Both the position numbers and the translations under genes were made by a program. This document shows positions 52,681 to 61,214 of a stretch of DNA of 64,000 nt, piece after piece. How positions within the stretch are numbered: the first letter of the stretch is position 1; every line of letters starts with the position of its first letter. This DNA comes from an uncultured Flavihumibacter sp. (GTDB taxonomy: Bacteria > Bacteroidota > Bacteroidia > Chitinophagales > Chitinophagaceae). The stretch lies in NCBI GenBank assembly GCA_902168105.1, contig CABHOY010000020.1:102052-166051 (forward strand), written 5' to 3'. The notes beneath the pieces are model-generated. The model saw only the letters and a list, made by a program, of their open reading frames with translations. It had not been told where the DNA came from and did not search any database.

Positions 52681-54111
52681 TCAGTAGCCATCATTTTGAC
52701 GGAGGTTTGTATTGAGATTAGTCTCATTCTCAGGAATCGGCCATAACTGTTTATAACCGCTCCAGGTGCTCTGCTTGGATGGTGCAACGTCTACCATTAT
52801 ATCATTTATTACCCCCGTCCTTTTTAGGTCAAACCACCGATGCCCATACTCGCAGAACAATTCACGCTGGCGTTCCTTTAGAATCACCTTTAAAAGCTCT
52901 TCCTTGCCTATAAGTGGATTAACATCTGTCAACAATTGAATATCGGCCCTTTTTCGGATAACGTCAACATCCGAAACGGCACCGGCAAGGTTATTCTGTT
53001 GAGCCCTGGCTTCGGCACGAATTAGGTATTGTTCCCCAATCCTAAAAGGGGTGCTGCATTCCGATAAATTTGTGGAGACATCTACTTTATACTTGTAAGG
53101 AAAATAATAGTCTACATTAGGGCTGACCCTAGTATTGGTAAATTTTCCGATCCAACTGCTCCTACGTTTATCAGTACTGTCAAAAGCATTCAGCAACTGC
53201 ATGGAGATGCTACTAGAGCCCCTGATCCCATCTACCGGAACATTGGTAAGCACAAAATTATAAGCCTCCTGGGTTACCGCATTATTTGCAGAGGGTAAAG
53301 CTTTCTGCAACTGCCATATCGCTTCCTTACTATTCTTTAGAAAAACTTGATTGAGGTCAACCAAATTGTAAGCAGCTTTATTTCCAATAATAGCTCCCGC
53401 TTGAGTCTCAGCTTCAGCAAACCGGCCTGAATACAAATAAACTCTCGCCAATAGGGCAGCGGCTGTCGCCTTATTTGGGCGAACACGATCTGTAGAAGTG
53501 GAGACACTGTTGGATGCAACATAATTATCATTTAAATTGTTATAAGCCTCTTTTAAATCTGCAATGATCTGCAGATAGACTTCAGACGAGAGGGACCGTG
53601 AAAGGGTTGCATTGATTGAATAATCAGTGCTAGTAACAAGAGGTACATCCCCCCAAAGGTTTACCAGATAAAAATGACAATATGCCCTGATAAATAAAGC
53701 TTCACCTATAAGCTGTTTTTTTACAGCCGGGGTTAGAGTCTTGGATTGATTGCAGCCTTCATAAACAGCATTTGCCTGATAAACCCATTTGTAGTTCAGT
53801 GTCCAGGCCACTTGTGTTGGGCCAGAGGTCTTCGAGAGTGCATTTTGGTAAACACCGTTATAATTGCTACTCGCTGTTTTTAGTTCATCAGCACATAGCC
53901 CAGTAAAGTTAGCTACTACATAGGGAGAAAAATCGCCATCAGAGATACTTGCATAGATCGACAATAATGCAGCTGTAGCCGTCTCATCATTAGCGAAGGT
54001 GTTTTCAGTCACTACTAGCGTCTCAGGTGCCTCTAGTTCTACGAACTTCCTACACCCTTGATTTAAAATTAATACCAAAATGCAGATTAAGATGTATATA
54101 AAATTTTTCAT
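52681..54111 (-). CDS. RagB/SusD family nutrient uptake lipoprotein
   Basis: The 476-residue protein has a lipoprotein signal (ICILVLILNQGC, cysteine at about residue 20) and the SusD fold: N-terminal TPR-like helices (EAPETLVVTENTFANDETATAALLSIYASIS in parts), a middle LIGEALFIRAYCHFYLVNLWGDVPLV and a C-terminal SusD_RagB domain with PFRIGEQYLIRAEARAQ and RQRELFCEYGHRWFDLKRTG. It caps the SusC channel on the cell surface and binds the substrate, usually a glycan or peptide. It is 18 bp after SusC. Confidence 0.93.
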   Translation of the reverse strand: MKNFIYILICILVLILNQGCRKFVELEAPETLVVTENTFANDETATAALLSIYASISDGDFSPYVVANFTGLCADELKTASSNYNGVYQNALSKTSGPTQVAWTLNYKWVYQANAVYEGCNQSKTLTPAVKKQLIGEALFIRAYCHFYLVNLWGDVPLVTSTDYSINATLSRSLSSEVYLQIIADLKEAYNNLNDNYVASNSVSTSTDRVRPNKATAAALLARVYLYSGRFAEAETQAGAIIGNKAAYNLVDLNQVFLKNSKEAIWQLQKALPSANNAVTQEAYNFVLTNVPVDGIRGSSSISMQLLNAFDSTDKRRSSWIGKFTNTRVSPNVDYYFPYKYKVDVSTNLSECSTPFRIGEQYLIRAEARAQQNNLAGAVSDVDVIRKRADIQLLTDVNPLIGKEELLKVILKERQRELFCEYGHRWFDLKRTGVINDIMVDVAPSKQSTWSGYKQLWPIPENETNLNTNLRQNDGY

Positions 54112-54129
54112 GAGATTCGAATTAATAGT

Positions 54130-57100
54130 TTACAACGTCACTTGTATTCCGACTACGATCATACGTAGCGGAGGTAGTTTTAAAGCACCTGCTCCAGATC
54201 CAATGGATCCTGTTTCAGGGTCGAAGCCGTCATAATTGGTAATTGTAAAAAGGTTTTGACCTTGAAGGTATAACCTTGCAGATTGGAGATGCAGCATGCT
54301 TTTCCAATGTTCGGGGATGTTCCAGGACAAGGAAACATTTTTCAATCGAATGAATGAGCCATCGACAATTATTGCATTGCTGGAACCAAACCTACCATAT
54401 GCTGTTTGAACTTCAGAACTTAGATTTTGTGTCAACTTTTGAACGCCATTATCGTTTTTAGTGGTCGGGACATTAGACTTAAGCTGGTTAGGGCCAGCGG
54501 CAAAGTACACACCGGGAGCTGCTACACTGAGTACCCTATTGGCATTTTGCTTCACAAATTGAAAAAACACATCGAGTTGGAGACCTTTATAACCGAAACT
54601 GTTGTTAAGGCCTCCAAAGTACTTTTGACCTCTGAAAAAAGGTTGGAAATCTGCAGCACCAAATTTGCCATCGTTACCTAGATCCTCAAATGTATAAATT
54701 CCAGTAGCTGGATCTATACCCGTATACCTGTAACCAAACAATAAAGATAAAGGTTCCCCAACTTTATATCGAGTGGCATAACCTGAATTTTCAATTCCAT
54801 CGAACTTAATTAATCTACTTTTGGGTATGCTGAGATTGGCTGAAGTGGTCCAGCTGAACTTTTTAGACACTACATTGTTACTGGTGATTTCAAACTCTGT
54901 TCCTGTATTTTCAAGCAAGGCGGGTAAATTAGCTTGCACAGATGGAAATCCAGCGATATCTGGGAGTGCATATCCCACCAATTGGTTTCCAGTTCTGTTT
55001 TTGTACCTGTTTATATTCAGGTATATACGGTCTTTAAGAAAGCCCAAGTCTAGGCCGAATTCGAGCTTTCTTACATTTTCCCAGCGATAATTAGGGTTGG
55101 TGAGTTGAGTTGGCGTTAGCAATGCAACACCCTGATAAGTAGTTCCAGTTGAACTGTAAGTACTTAGGAAACCATAGTCTAAAATCTGATCGTTTCCTGT
55201 TACACCGTAGGACCCTCTAATCTTGCCAAATGATAGGAAGGGAAGTGATTTGGAAATCGCTGTTTGTTTAGTAAAAATCCAGCCTGCACCAATCGCTCCA
55301 AAATTTGCGAACTGCTTATCTGGCCCAAATCTACTACTGGCATCACGCCTACCAGTAAGGTTAAATAAATATTGGTCTCCGTAATTGTAAGCGACACGCG
55401 CATATATAGCATTGTACTTATATACGCTCATGGTATTGTTTGCAACAGATACAGTTGTGGCAGCAGCTAAATTATTGATCAGCGCATCAGAACTGAAACC
55501 TGAAAAGCTCTGTTGCAATGCATTTTGATCATTCCTTTGCCAAGTGGATCCAACCAGTACATCCACCTTTCCTCCGAATAAATCTCTCGAATAATTTATC
55601 GTCGGTTCAACGATCCATGATTTAACTTCGCTATCAGTATACTGGTGCCTTCGGCTAGCAGGATTAATGGCAATATCCGGATTTGTGCCTTTCAGTGGAG
55701 TAAGGTGATCTGCTTGTAAGCTGATCGTACTATACCCGCCCCTAACGGAAAGTGTCAAATCTTTAATGACCTCATAACTTAAGTTCAACGAGGAATTTAG
55801 GTTTGTTGTCAAATTTCTAGCACTTTGGAACAATGAGCGTAGTGGATTATTCCAACTGGAGTTCTGCCAATTTAAGCTCCCATCATCATTATATAAAATG
55901 GGTGCATTTGGTGCCAAAGGAGTATATTTGGTATAATCCTCTATGGGCAGTAGATTGTTATCATTAACATAAAGAGCGGATAAGCTTGATTTGAAACGGT
56001 TGTTTTCGCTTTCATGGTTTAGACTAAAATTTCCAGATATTTTTTTATCTCTGAAATCTCCAGGAAAAACCGTGGACTCTCTACGGTAAGACCCTCCAAA
56101 CAAAAACTGGGTCTGGACATTGCCACCGGAGACAACGGCCTGAACATTTGTCAAATGTGCAGTACCACCTATCATTACCTTTTGCCAGTCCGTATAGCGG
56201 TTAATATCTCCCCATTTACCATTCAAGTCATTATCATTTGCTCCAGGGTTTGTGATGCCATCATTAGCCAATGCCAGGTGGCGCATTTCCAAATATTCGG
56301 GGCTATTTAGAAAGTCCAGCGTTTTTGCTACATCGCCTGTACCCTGAGATACATTAACATCCACCCTGGTTTTGCCGGGGCTTCCCTTCTTAGTCGTGAT
56401 AAGCACAACGCCATTAGCACCCCGTGAGCCATAGATGGCAGTAGCATCTGCATCCTTAAGCACCTCGATACTCTCAATATCATTCAGTTGTAGGCCGATA
56501 AAAGGACTAATAGAAAGTGCTGCGCCGGAAATTGTGGTTGATGTTGACAGAGATTGAGATGTAAATGGCATCCCATTTACTATAAACAATGGGTCATTGG
56601 CACTTCCTGCACGTAAACTATTCTGTCCCCTCAGTTTAATGTTAATCGCGCTACCTGTTACACCGGTGTTTTGAAAAATGTACAATCCAGGGACTCTCCC
56701 CTGTAATGCAAGGACCGGGTCGCTAACAGGACTTTTTCGTAGGTCTGTAGCATTAACAACACTTACAGTGCCGGTGTTTAACTCCCTTGTGGTCGTGTAG
56801 TAGCCTTTATTGATCACAACTTCATTTAAATCCGAAGCAGCGCTTTGAAGCACAATGGCAACAAAATCTACTGTTGCTTTCACGGTGGCTGTTCTATAAC
56901 CGATATATGATATTTCAACTATGACATCTTCATTGATACCTTCAATGTTAAAATTGCCATTTGCGTCTGTAACTGTAGTTTTCCCACCGGCCTTCACAGA
57001 TGCACCAGGTAGGGGCTTACCTTCAGTGTCTGTCACCTTTCCTCTTATGGTAATATCTTTTATCAGGTCTATCGCTTTTTGAAAAAAAATTCCTTCTGGT

Positions 57101-57483
57101 TTAGATTTTGGTTTAATCAATACTCCCTTTTCCTGTAGCTCGTAAGTAAAGGGCTGGTCTTTAAAAATCAATGGTAATGCCTCTTCAATGCTTATTCGTT
57201 TCAATTCAACGCTTACCAGCTTCGCATCCTTCATAATATCTGCGGCAAACATAAAATAGTACCCCGTCTGCTTACGTACTTCTTTCATCACTTCGGTAAG
57301 CTTTGCGTTTTTAACAGATAAGCTCACTTTTTGGGAATATACCCTGGCCGAAACATTCAGGCTAAGCAACAGTATTATTGCAAAAAGTTTCATGGCTATT
57401 AGGTATTTAAATAATGTCTGGTGCCTATGCCTACGCCCTTTATATGGCACAGGCATGTCATTGACATGAATATTAAAATTCAT
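54130..57483 (-). CDS. SusC/RagA family TonB-linked outer membrane transporter with STN domain
   Basis: The 1117-residue protein has an N-terminal cytosolic-like start and a signal segment (MKLFAIILLLSLNVSARVYSQ, about 31-51), then an STN domain (about 55-115; LSVKNAKLTEVMKEVRKQTGYYFMF) that can signal to FecR. A carboxypeptidase-like repeat (ITIRGKVTDTEGKPLPGASVK) follows, then a TonB plug (SVVNATDLRKSPVSDPVLALQGRVPG) and a 22-strand barrel. The STN domain, together with the FecR and ECF sigma genes upstream, shows substrate-induced control by surface signalling. The substrate is unknown; nearby peptide and thiol genes make a peptide plausible. Confidence 0.93.
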   Translation of the reverse strand: MNFNIHVNDMPVPYKGRRHRHQTLFKYLIAMKLFAIILLLSLNVSARVYSQKVSLSVKNAKLTEVMKEVRKQTGYYFMFAADIMKDAKLVSVELKRISIEEALPLIFKDQPFTYELQEKGVLIKPKSKPEGIFFQKAIDLIKDITIRGKVTDTEGKPLPGASVKAGGKTTVTDANGNFNIEGINEDVIVEISYIGYRTATVKATVDFVAIVLQSAASDLNEVVINKGYYTTTRELNTGTVSVVNATDLRKSPVSDPVLALQGRVPGLYIFQNTGVTGSAINIKLRGQNSLRAGSANDPLFIVNGMPFTSQSLSTSTTISGAALSISPFIGLQLNDIESIEVLKDADATAIYGSRGANGVVLITTKKGSPGKTRVDVNVSQGTGDVAKTLDFLNSPEYLEMRHLALANDGITNPGANDNDLNGKWGDINRYTDWQKVMIGGTAHLTNVQAVVSGGNVQTQFLFGGSYRRESTVFPGDFRDKKISGNFSLNHESENNRFKSSLSALYVNDNNLLPIEDYTKYTPLAPNAPILYNDDGSLNWQNSSWNNPLRSLFQSARNLTTNLNSSLNLSYEVIKDLTLSVRGGYSTISLQADHLTPLKGTNPDIAINPASRRHQYTDSEVKSWIVEPTINYSRDLFGGKVDVLVGSTWQRNDQNALQQSFSGFSSDALINNLAAATTVSVANNTMSVYKYNAIYARVAYNYGDQYLFNLTGRRDASSRFGPDKQFANFGAIGAGWIFTKQTAISKSLPFLSFGKIRGSYGVTGNDQILDYGFLSTYSSTGTTYQGVALLTPTQLTNPNYRWENVRKLEFGLDLGFLKDRIYLNINRYKNRTGNQLVGYALPDIAGFPSVQANLPALLENTGTEFEITSNNVVSKKFSWTTSANLSIPKSRLIKFDGIENSGYATRYKVGEPLSLLFGYRYTGIDPATGIYTFEDLGNDGKFGAADFQPFFRGQKYFGGLNNSFGYKGLQLDVFFQFVKQNANRVLSVAAPGVYFAAGPNQLKSNVPTTKNDNGVQKLTQNLSSEVQTAYGRFGSSNAIIVDGSFIRLKNVSLSWNIPEHWKSMLHLQSARLYLQGQNLFTITNYDGFDPETGSIGSGAGALKLPPLRMIVVGIQVTL

Positions 57484-57534
57484 AACTTTACATTGTTAGT
57501 TTTTAGATAATGGTTGGTAACTCTGCTTTTATAA

Positions 57535-57586
57535 GAAACTAACTACCTGCCGGGCGGTGTTACAGCACTTCCCGGTTTTTAGTTTC
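57535..57586 (-). promoter_or_regulatory. Hairpin between fecR and susC-like genes
   Basis: GAAACTAA pairs with TTAGTTTC, enclosing CCGGG/CCCGG. It lies in the 130-bp gap after the FecR gene and before the SusC gene. On the minus strand the tail is only moderately T-rich, so it is a partial terminator or a 5' leader structure. Confidence 0.45.
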
Positions 57587-57612
57587 CCATCATTAAAATT
57601 TAGCTAGGTATT

Positions 57613-58785
57613 TTATTGCCGCATAATCCTCCTTCCGTCCAATCTGAATTTCACATTGCTGCCTGCTTCAATTAGCTTTAAAACCTTTAACAGGCTAATG
57701 TTGCGGGGCACTTCCCCATAAAACCGGATGTCCGGTACGGTAGCATAATCAACTTCTACATCGTACCATCTTTCCAGCTGTTTAAATACAGCTTTCAGCT
57801 CTGTATTACTAAAGATGAACAAACCGTCTTTCCAGGCTATTACATCTTCAGGATTCACTTGGGCAACAGCTATACCAGTATTGGTAATGGTGCACTGCTG
57901 GCCCGGTTTCAATATTGTTTTTTCGGAGGATGATGGTTGGGAGATTTCAATCTTGCCTTCCGCAAGTGTAGTAGTAACGGGCTCGTCCTTATAGCTGGCC
58001 ACATTAAAATGTGTACCCAGCACTCTCACGGACTGGCCTATGGAACTAACTATAAAGGGTTTATCCGGATGCTTAGTAATTTCAAAATATGCCTCTCCCT
58101 GCAAAGTTACAAGCCTTTCGGCAGTATTAAAGCGTATAGGGTATTTCAGGCTGCTGGCAGCGTTCAAAAAAACTTTACTGCCATCGGGTAGTATAAGCTG
58201 GTATTGCCCGCCGTTGGGCGTAGAAATGGTGTTGTACGCAATTCCTGCTGCGTCCGTGCCGTCATCTCGACTCCGGAGAGATCTCTTGTCTGTGCTATTC
58301 AAGAGATTTCTCTCTTCGTTCGAAATGACGTAGACAAGCTGCCCATTGGGGTTCTTACTAACTGTTACTCCGGCCTGCTCGGCAAGCGTTCCGGCCTTTG
58401 CCGCATCCAATACAATCTCTTGCCCGTTTGCCAGGGTAAGCGTAGCCCGGTTGCTCCCTGCAGGGGCATCCTCTACCAGGGCTACCGGTGCCTGTACCGG
58501 TTTGTCCTTAATTACTGACGTAAAATAAATGGCACTGGCAACCAGTAAAACACAGGCCGCCGCCACCGGCCAGTAATATCTACGTAAAGATTTTTGAGGT
58601 ATGACCTGTTTATCAAGGGACATTTGCCACACACGCCGTACAGCATCAGCGGAATCGTTATAAGGAACGTCAGGTAGATTACCTTCCAGGTCCTTATACC
58701 AGCTTTCCATAAAAGCCATTTCCTGCGGAGTACATGATCCCTCCTTATACTTTTTCAATAGTTCACTTGCTTCCTGTTCTGTCAT
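57613..58785 (-). CDS. FecR family anti-sigma regulator with in-frame REP insertion
   Basis: The 390-residue protein has an N-terminal anti-sigma part (ASELLKKYKEGSCTPQEMAFMESW, about 5-28), a membrane segment (about 67-88, YYWPVAAACVLLVASAIYF), a FecR domain (about 180-275; VFLNAASSLKYPIRF, VTLQGEAYFEITKH) and a C-terminal DUF4974 (about 320-388). It transmits the SusC signal to the ECF sigma factor. Residues about 153-176 (NEERNLLNSTDKRSLRSRDDG in parts) come from a REP-like palindrome inside the gene that keeps the frame. The toxin-antitoxin pair lies between it and the sigma gene. Confidence 0.9.
   Translation of the reverse strand: MTEQEASELLKKYKEGSCTPQEMAFMESWYKDLEGNLPDVPYNDSADAVRRVWQMSLDKQVIPQKSLRRYYWPVAAACVLLVASAIYFTSVIKDKPVQAPVALVEDAPAGSNRATLTLANGQEIVLDAAKAGTLAEQAGVTVSKNPNGQLVYVISNEERNLLNSTDKRSLRSRDDGTDAAGIAYNTISTPNGGQYQLILPDGSKVFLNAASSLKYPIRFNTAERLVTLQGEAYFEITKHPDKPFIVSSIGQSVRVLGTHFNVASYKDEPVTTTLAEGKIEISQPSSSEKTILKPGQQCTITNTGIAVAQVNPEDVIAWKDGLFIFSNTELKAVFKQLERWYDVEVDYATVPDIRFYGEVPRNISLLKVLKLIEAGSNVKFRLDGRRIMRQ
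58260..58330. repeat. REP-like inverted element inside the FecR gene
   Basis: Arms GTCATCTCGA...ATCTCTTG (58261-58288) and CAAGAGAT...TCGAAATGAC (58300-58329) form an imperfect palindrome with an 11-base spacer. The sequence style (GTCATTTCGA...GAAATCTC) is that of dispersed bacterial REP elements. It is read through in frame by the FecR gene. Confidence 0.75.
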
Positions 58786-58967
58786 TTTTATAATTCTCTT
58801 TAGCTGTTAACACACAGGTATCATCAATTTAATATTCCCGTAATAAACCCATGACGGTTAATACCGACGATATGTATACAACAACATGAAATAAATTTTT
58901 TTTATGTTGCCATTACCTTAACAGCACTCATATTGTTTATATTTGTATTACACCATTAGACATAAGC

Positions 58968-59171
58968 ATGGCAACCATTGTAGTACACCCTGAAAAAGAG
59001 CAACTAAAGGCTGTGAAGGCTTTTTTGAAAGCGCTGAATGTTCCCTTTGAAGAAAAAAAAGAAGAGAAATTGCCGAATTATGTAATTGAGGGTTTCCGGG
59101 ATTCACAAAAAGATTTTGCAGAAGGGCGGTTTACAAAATATACTGGGATAAACGATTTGTTCACAAAATAG
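58968..59171 (+). CDS. DUF2683 family antitoxin-like protein
   Basis: The 67-residue protein (VVHPEKEQLKAVKAFLKALNVPFEEKKEEKLPNYVIEGF in parts, ending FTKYTGINDLF) fits DUF2683 small antitoxins, found in front of ParE/RelE-type toxins in Bacteroidota. Its stop codon overlaps the GTG of the following toxin frame by one base. It lies on the plus strand between the minus-strand FecR and sigma genes. Confidence 0.8.
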   Translation: MATIVVHPEKEQLKAVKAFLKALNVPFEEKKEEKLPNYVIEGFRDSQKDFAEGRFTKYTGINDLFTK

Positions 59172-59430
59172 TGAGTTTAGAAATTATCTTCTCAGATTGC
59201 GCTTTATAGAGGAAAACTTCGGAGAAAAGGCGGCTATAAAATTTAAAAGTAAAACAGCCAGAACATTGAAGCAAATGTCCAAATTCCCTTATATGTTTAA
59301 AGCATCGGAGCTTGGGGAAGAGATAAGGATAGGATTAATTACAGAGCAGACATCAGTCCTATACGAAATAAGAGAAAATGCTATTCTCTTACATTTCTTT
59401 TGGGATAACAGGCAGGAACCCCTTCTTTAA
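59171..59430 (+). pseudogene. RelE/ParE-type toxin, frameshifted
   Basis: The toxin begins in one frame (GTG at 59171, SLEIIFSDCAL) that stops at 59207-59209, while the body continues in another (RFIEENFGEKAAIKFKSKTARTLKQMSKFPYMFKA in parts, then TSVLYEIRENAILLHFFWDNRQEPL). The usual linker helix between the two parts seems shortened by a small deletion. From 59197 a TTG-started body of 77 residues is possible but lacks the first strand, so the toxin is probably dead. It overlaps the sigma gene end by 4 bases. Confidence 0.65.
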
Positions 59431-59984
59431 AAAAAGATTGCAGACAGCTTTGATCTCAATATCTTCAATGCGCGGTTAAGTTGAGTGTTGACGGTGCCTT
59501 CCGTTACTTTAGTAATCTCAGCAATTTCTTTACGAGAACGATTTTCATTACGGCTCAACATAAAGATCTCCCGCATTTTTGGAGGAAATGTTGCTACAGC
59601 CGCATCAAGCCGGTTCACCAGTTCATGTTCCATTACCCGTTCATCGGTTGCATACTCACCCTTCTCATAATATGCCTTGATGGAGTTTACATATTTTAAC
59701 CTATTCTGGTTTCTATCAAACTGATCTAAAACGCTGTTTTTAACAGAACGGTATAGGTAAGATTCTAATGAGGTTTTGATATTTAATTTTCGTTGATTGG
59801 TCAGCAAATGAGCAAAGACATCTGATACCGTATCTTCAGCCTGCGCGTCATTGCCAAGCATCTTCTTTGCATAGGCAAGCAGCAGCGCCCTGTAGCGTAG
59901 ATACGCTTCCTTTACTTCATCCTGGTCACCTTGCGGTAGCCGGTCAGAAAGTTCTTCATCAGAAATTGACTCTAAAGTTCCCAT
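59427..59984 (-). CDS. ECF-type RNA polymerase sigma factor
   Basis: The ATG at 59984 is preferred (MGTLESISDEELSDRL). The 185-residue protein has region 2 (about 25-90; AYLRYRALLLAYAKKMLGNDAQAEDTVSDVFAHLL in parts) and region 4 (about 125-180; MREIFMLSRNENRSRKEIAEITKVTEGTVNTQLNRALKIL in parts). It should drive its own cluster, held inactive by the FecR protein. The gap to FecR (about 640 bp) is unusually long because a toxin-antitoxin pair lies there on the other strand. Confidence 0.92.
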   Translation of the reverse strand: MGTLESISDEELSDRLPQGDQDEVKEAYLRYRALLLAYAKKMLGNDAQAEDTVSDVFAHLLTNQRKLNIKTSLESYLYRSVKNSVLDQFDRNQNRLKYVNSIKAYYEKGEYATDERVMEHELVNRLDAAVATFPPKMREIFMLSRNENRSRKEIAEITKVTEGTVNTQLNRALKILRSKLSAIFF

Positions 59985-60044
59985 CAGTTCTATTATTAGC
60001 CAGTTAGTCAGTAGGGAATGGTCAAATCTAATTACAATAAATGC

Positions 60045-60071
60045 TAATAACAATAATTTTTATTGTTATTA
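60045..60071. promoter_or_regulatory. AT-only palindrome upstream of the sigma gene
   Basis: TAATAACAATAA and TTATTGTTATTA (12 bp, perfect) flank a three-base loop, 61 bp upstream of the sigma start on the minus strand. It may be an operator or an upstream hairpin. Confidence 0.45.
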
Positions 60072-60293
60072 TGGTGCTATCAGGAAGCAGCTGCACATAC
60101 ACAAACCGAGAGGGAATGAAGGAAAAGCAATATGAATATAAGAAAATCAAGCTAAAACAGGAGTTAACACTCCGTTAACATACCATAATAAGTAGAGACT
60201 AAATAATTTTATCTATTTATGAAACATTAATAAGGTCATGGAATGACATTGTGTGTTAACAAAATTGAACCGGAGCTAACACCCTCACTCATC

Positions 60294-60392
60294 ATGAAAC
60301 TTACGTTTGAAAAAGGGGAGTACAAGATCACCCTTTCTATCTCTCCGATCATGATCATTATCTGGATGATCGTACGGACTATCGCAGGATGA
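60294..60392 (+). CDS. 32-residue single-pass membrane peptide
   Basis: The ORF MKLTFEKGEYKITLSISP... ends with a hydrophobic helix rich in Ile/Met/Trp (about residues 15-30) and a stop, 21 bp before a perfect palindromic terminator. Charged start and hydrophobic end suit a small inner membrane peptide. No family is recognised; the arrangement with a dedicated terminator supports a real gene. Confidence 0.5.
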   Translation: MKLTFEKGEYKITLSISPIMIIIWMIVRTIAG

Positions 60393-60413
60393 TTTTACAA
60401 ACAGTACTAAAAG

Positions 60414-60443
60414 AACCAGCCCAGGCAATTGCCTGGGCTGGTT
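60414..60443. terminator. Perfect 30-bp palindromic terminator
   Basis: AACCAGCCCAGGCAATTGCCTGGGCTGGTT is an exact palindrome lying between convergent genes. A near copy of its core occurs at 61052-61084. In cells it probably stops transcription from both sides. Confidence 0.8.
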
Positions 60444-60458
60444 TAGAAAACTTAAGGT

Positions 60459-60989
60459 CTAATTTTTTTCAACAGGCGTAATTTTAATAACCTTTACACC
60501 TGCCGGTTTATAAACTAATGTAAACTCACCCTTGTCAAACCTTATTGGAAAAGAAAGCATCCCCTTCAAATAAGGCTCAGTTATGGAATCTGCTGAATAG
60601 ACAATTTTGACCGGCGCTATTCTTTTATAAACATAAGCCGAAGGAAATCCTTTTTCCTGTTTGTTTAAATCAACCAATGTATCGTAATGAAGCGGCAATA
60701 GGTCAATAGAATCACTATTAAATGTAAATTTAAACCCCGTCACATCTTTTCCATTCATAAAATTATCCTTAAAGGAAGAAGCATCTGCGTTATTCACCTT
60801 AAGAAAATAATATCCAGAACCGTCTTCCATTAGATATCCGTTTTCTTCTTCCACTGCATCTTTATCCGATCCTCCAGCACGATACTTGCACTGAGAAAAA
60901 ATCAATAAAACTAAAAGGAAAGAAATTCCTGCTTTCCGGTTTTTAATAGCCGGCTTTCCTGCCACCTTTCTGCGTGTAAGAATATTCAT
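60459..60989 (-). CDS. Lipoprotein of unknown function
   Basis: The ATG at 60989 is chosen (one at 61010 is possible). The N-terminus is basic and is followed by a hydrophobic run and lipobox FSQC (cysteine at about residue 34), so it is probably a lipoprotein. The mature part (KAVEEENGYLMEDGSGYYFLKV in parts, later FDKGEFTLVYKPAGVKVIKI) is strand-rich and unrecognised. It is bracketed by two related palindromic terminators. Confidence 0.6.
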   Translation of the reverse strand: MNILTRRKVAGKPAIKNRKAGISFLLVLLIFSQCKYRAGGSDKDAVEEENGYLMEDGSGYYFLKVNNADASSFKDNFMNGKDVTGFKFTFNSDSIDLLPLHYDTLVDLNKQEKGFPSAYVYKRIAPVKIVYSADSITEPYLKGMLSFPIRFDKGEFTLVYKPAGVKVIKITPVEKN

Positions 60990-61051
60990 ATGGAATAGTT
61001 TGTTTAGCATTTGTTTGAAATAGCAGGAACGTTTTCAATAAACCTCCAACA

Positions 61052-61084
61052 GAACAAGGCCCAGGCAAATTGCCTGGGCTTTGT
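61052..61084. terminator. Palindromic terminator, near copy of the one at 60414
   Basis: AACAAGGCCCAGGCAA...TTGCCTGGGCTTTGTT forms a 16-bp stem (one mismatch). The core CCCAGGCAA/TTGCCTGGG equals that of the terminator 640 bp to the left, so the two probably arose by duplication. Confidence 0.75.
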
Positions 61085-61214
61085 TGATAACATTGATAAA
61101 GTCCATATGCCTGTGATTTATTCTCTGTTTTACAACAGAGATCTATCTGCGACGCTCGGTGTTTAAGTCAGCAATTTGGCGGCAATCTCTCGCCATTTAT
61201 CAGTCTATTGATAT

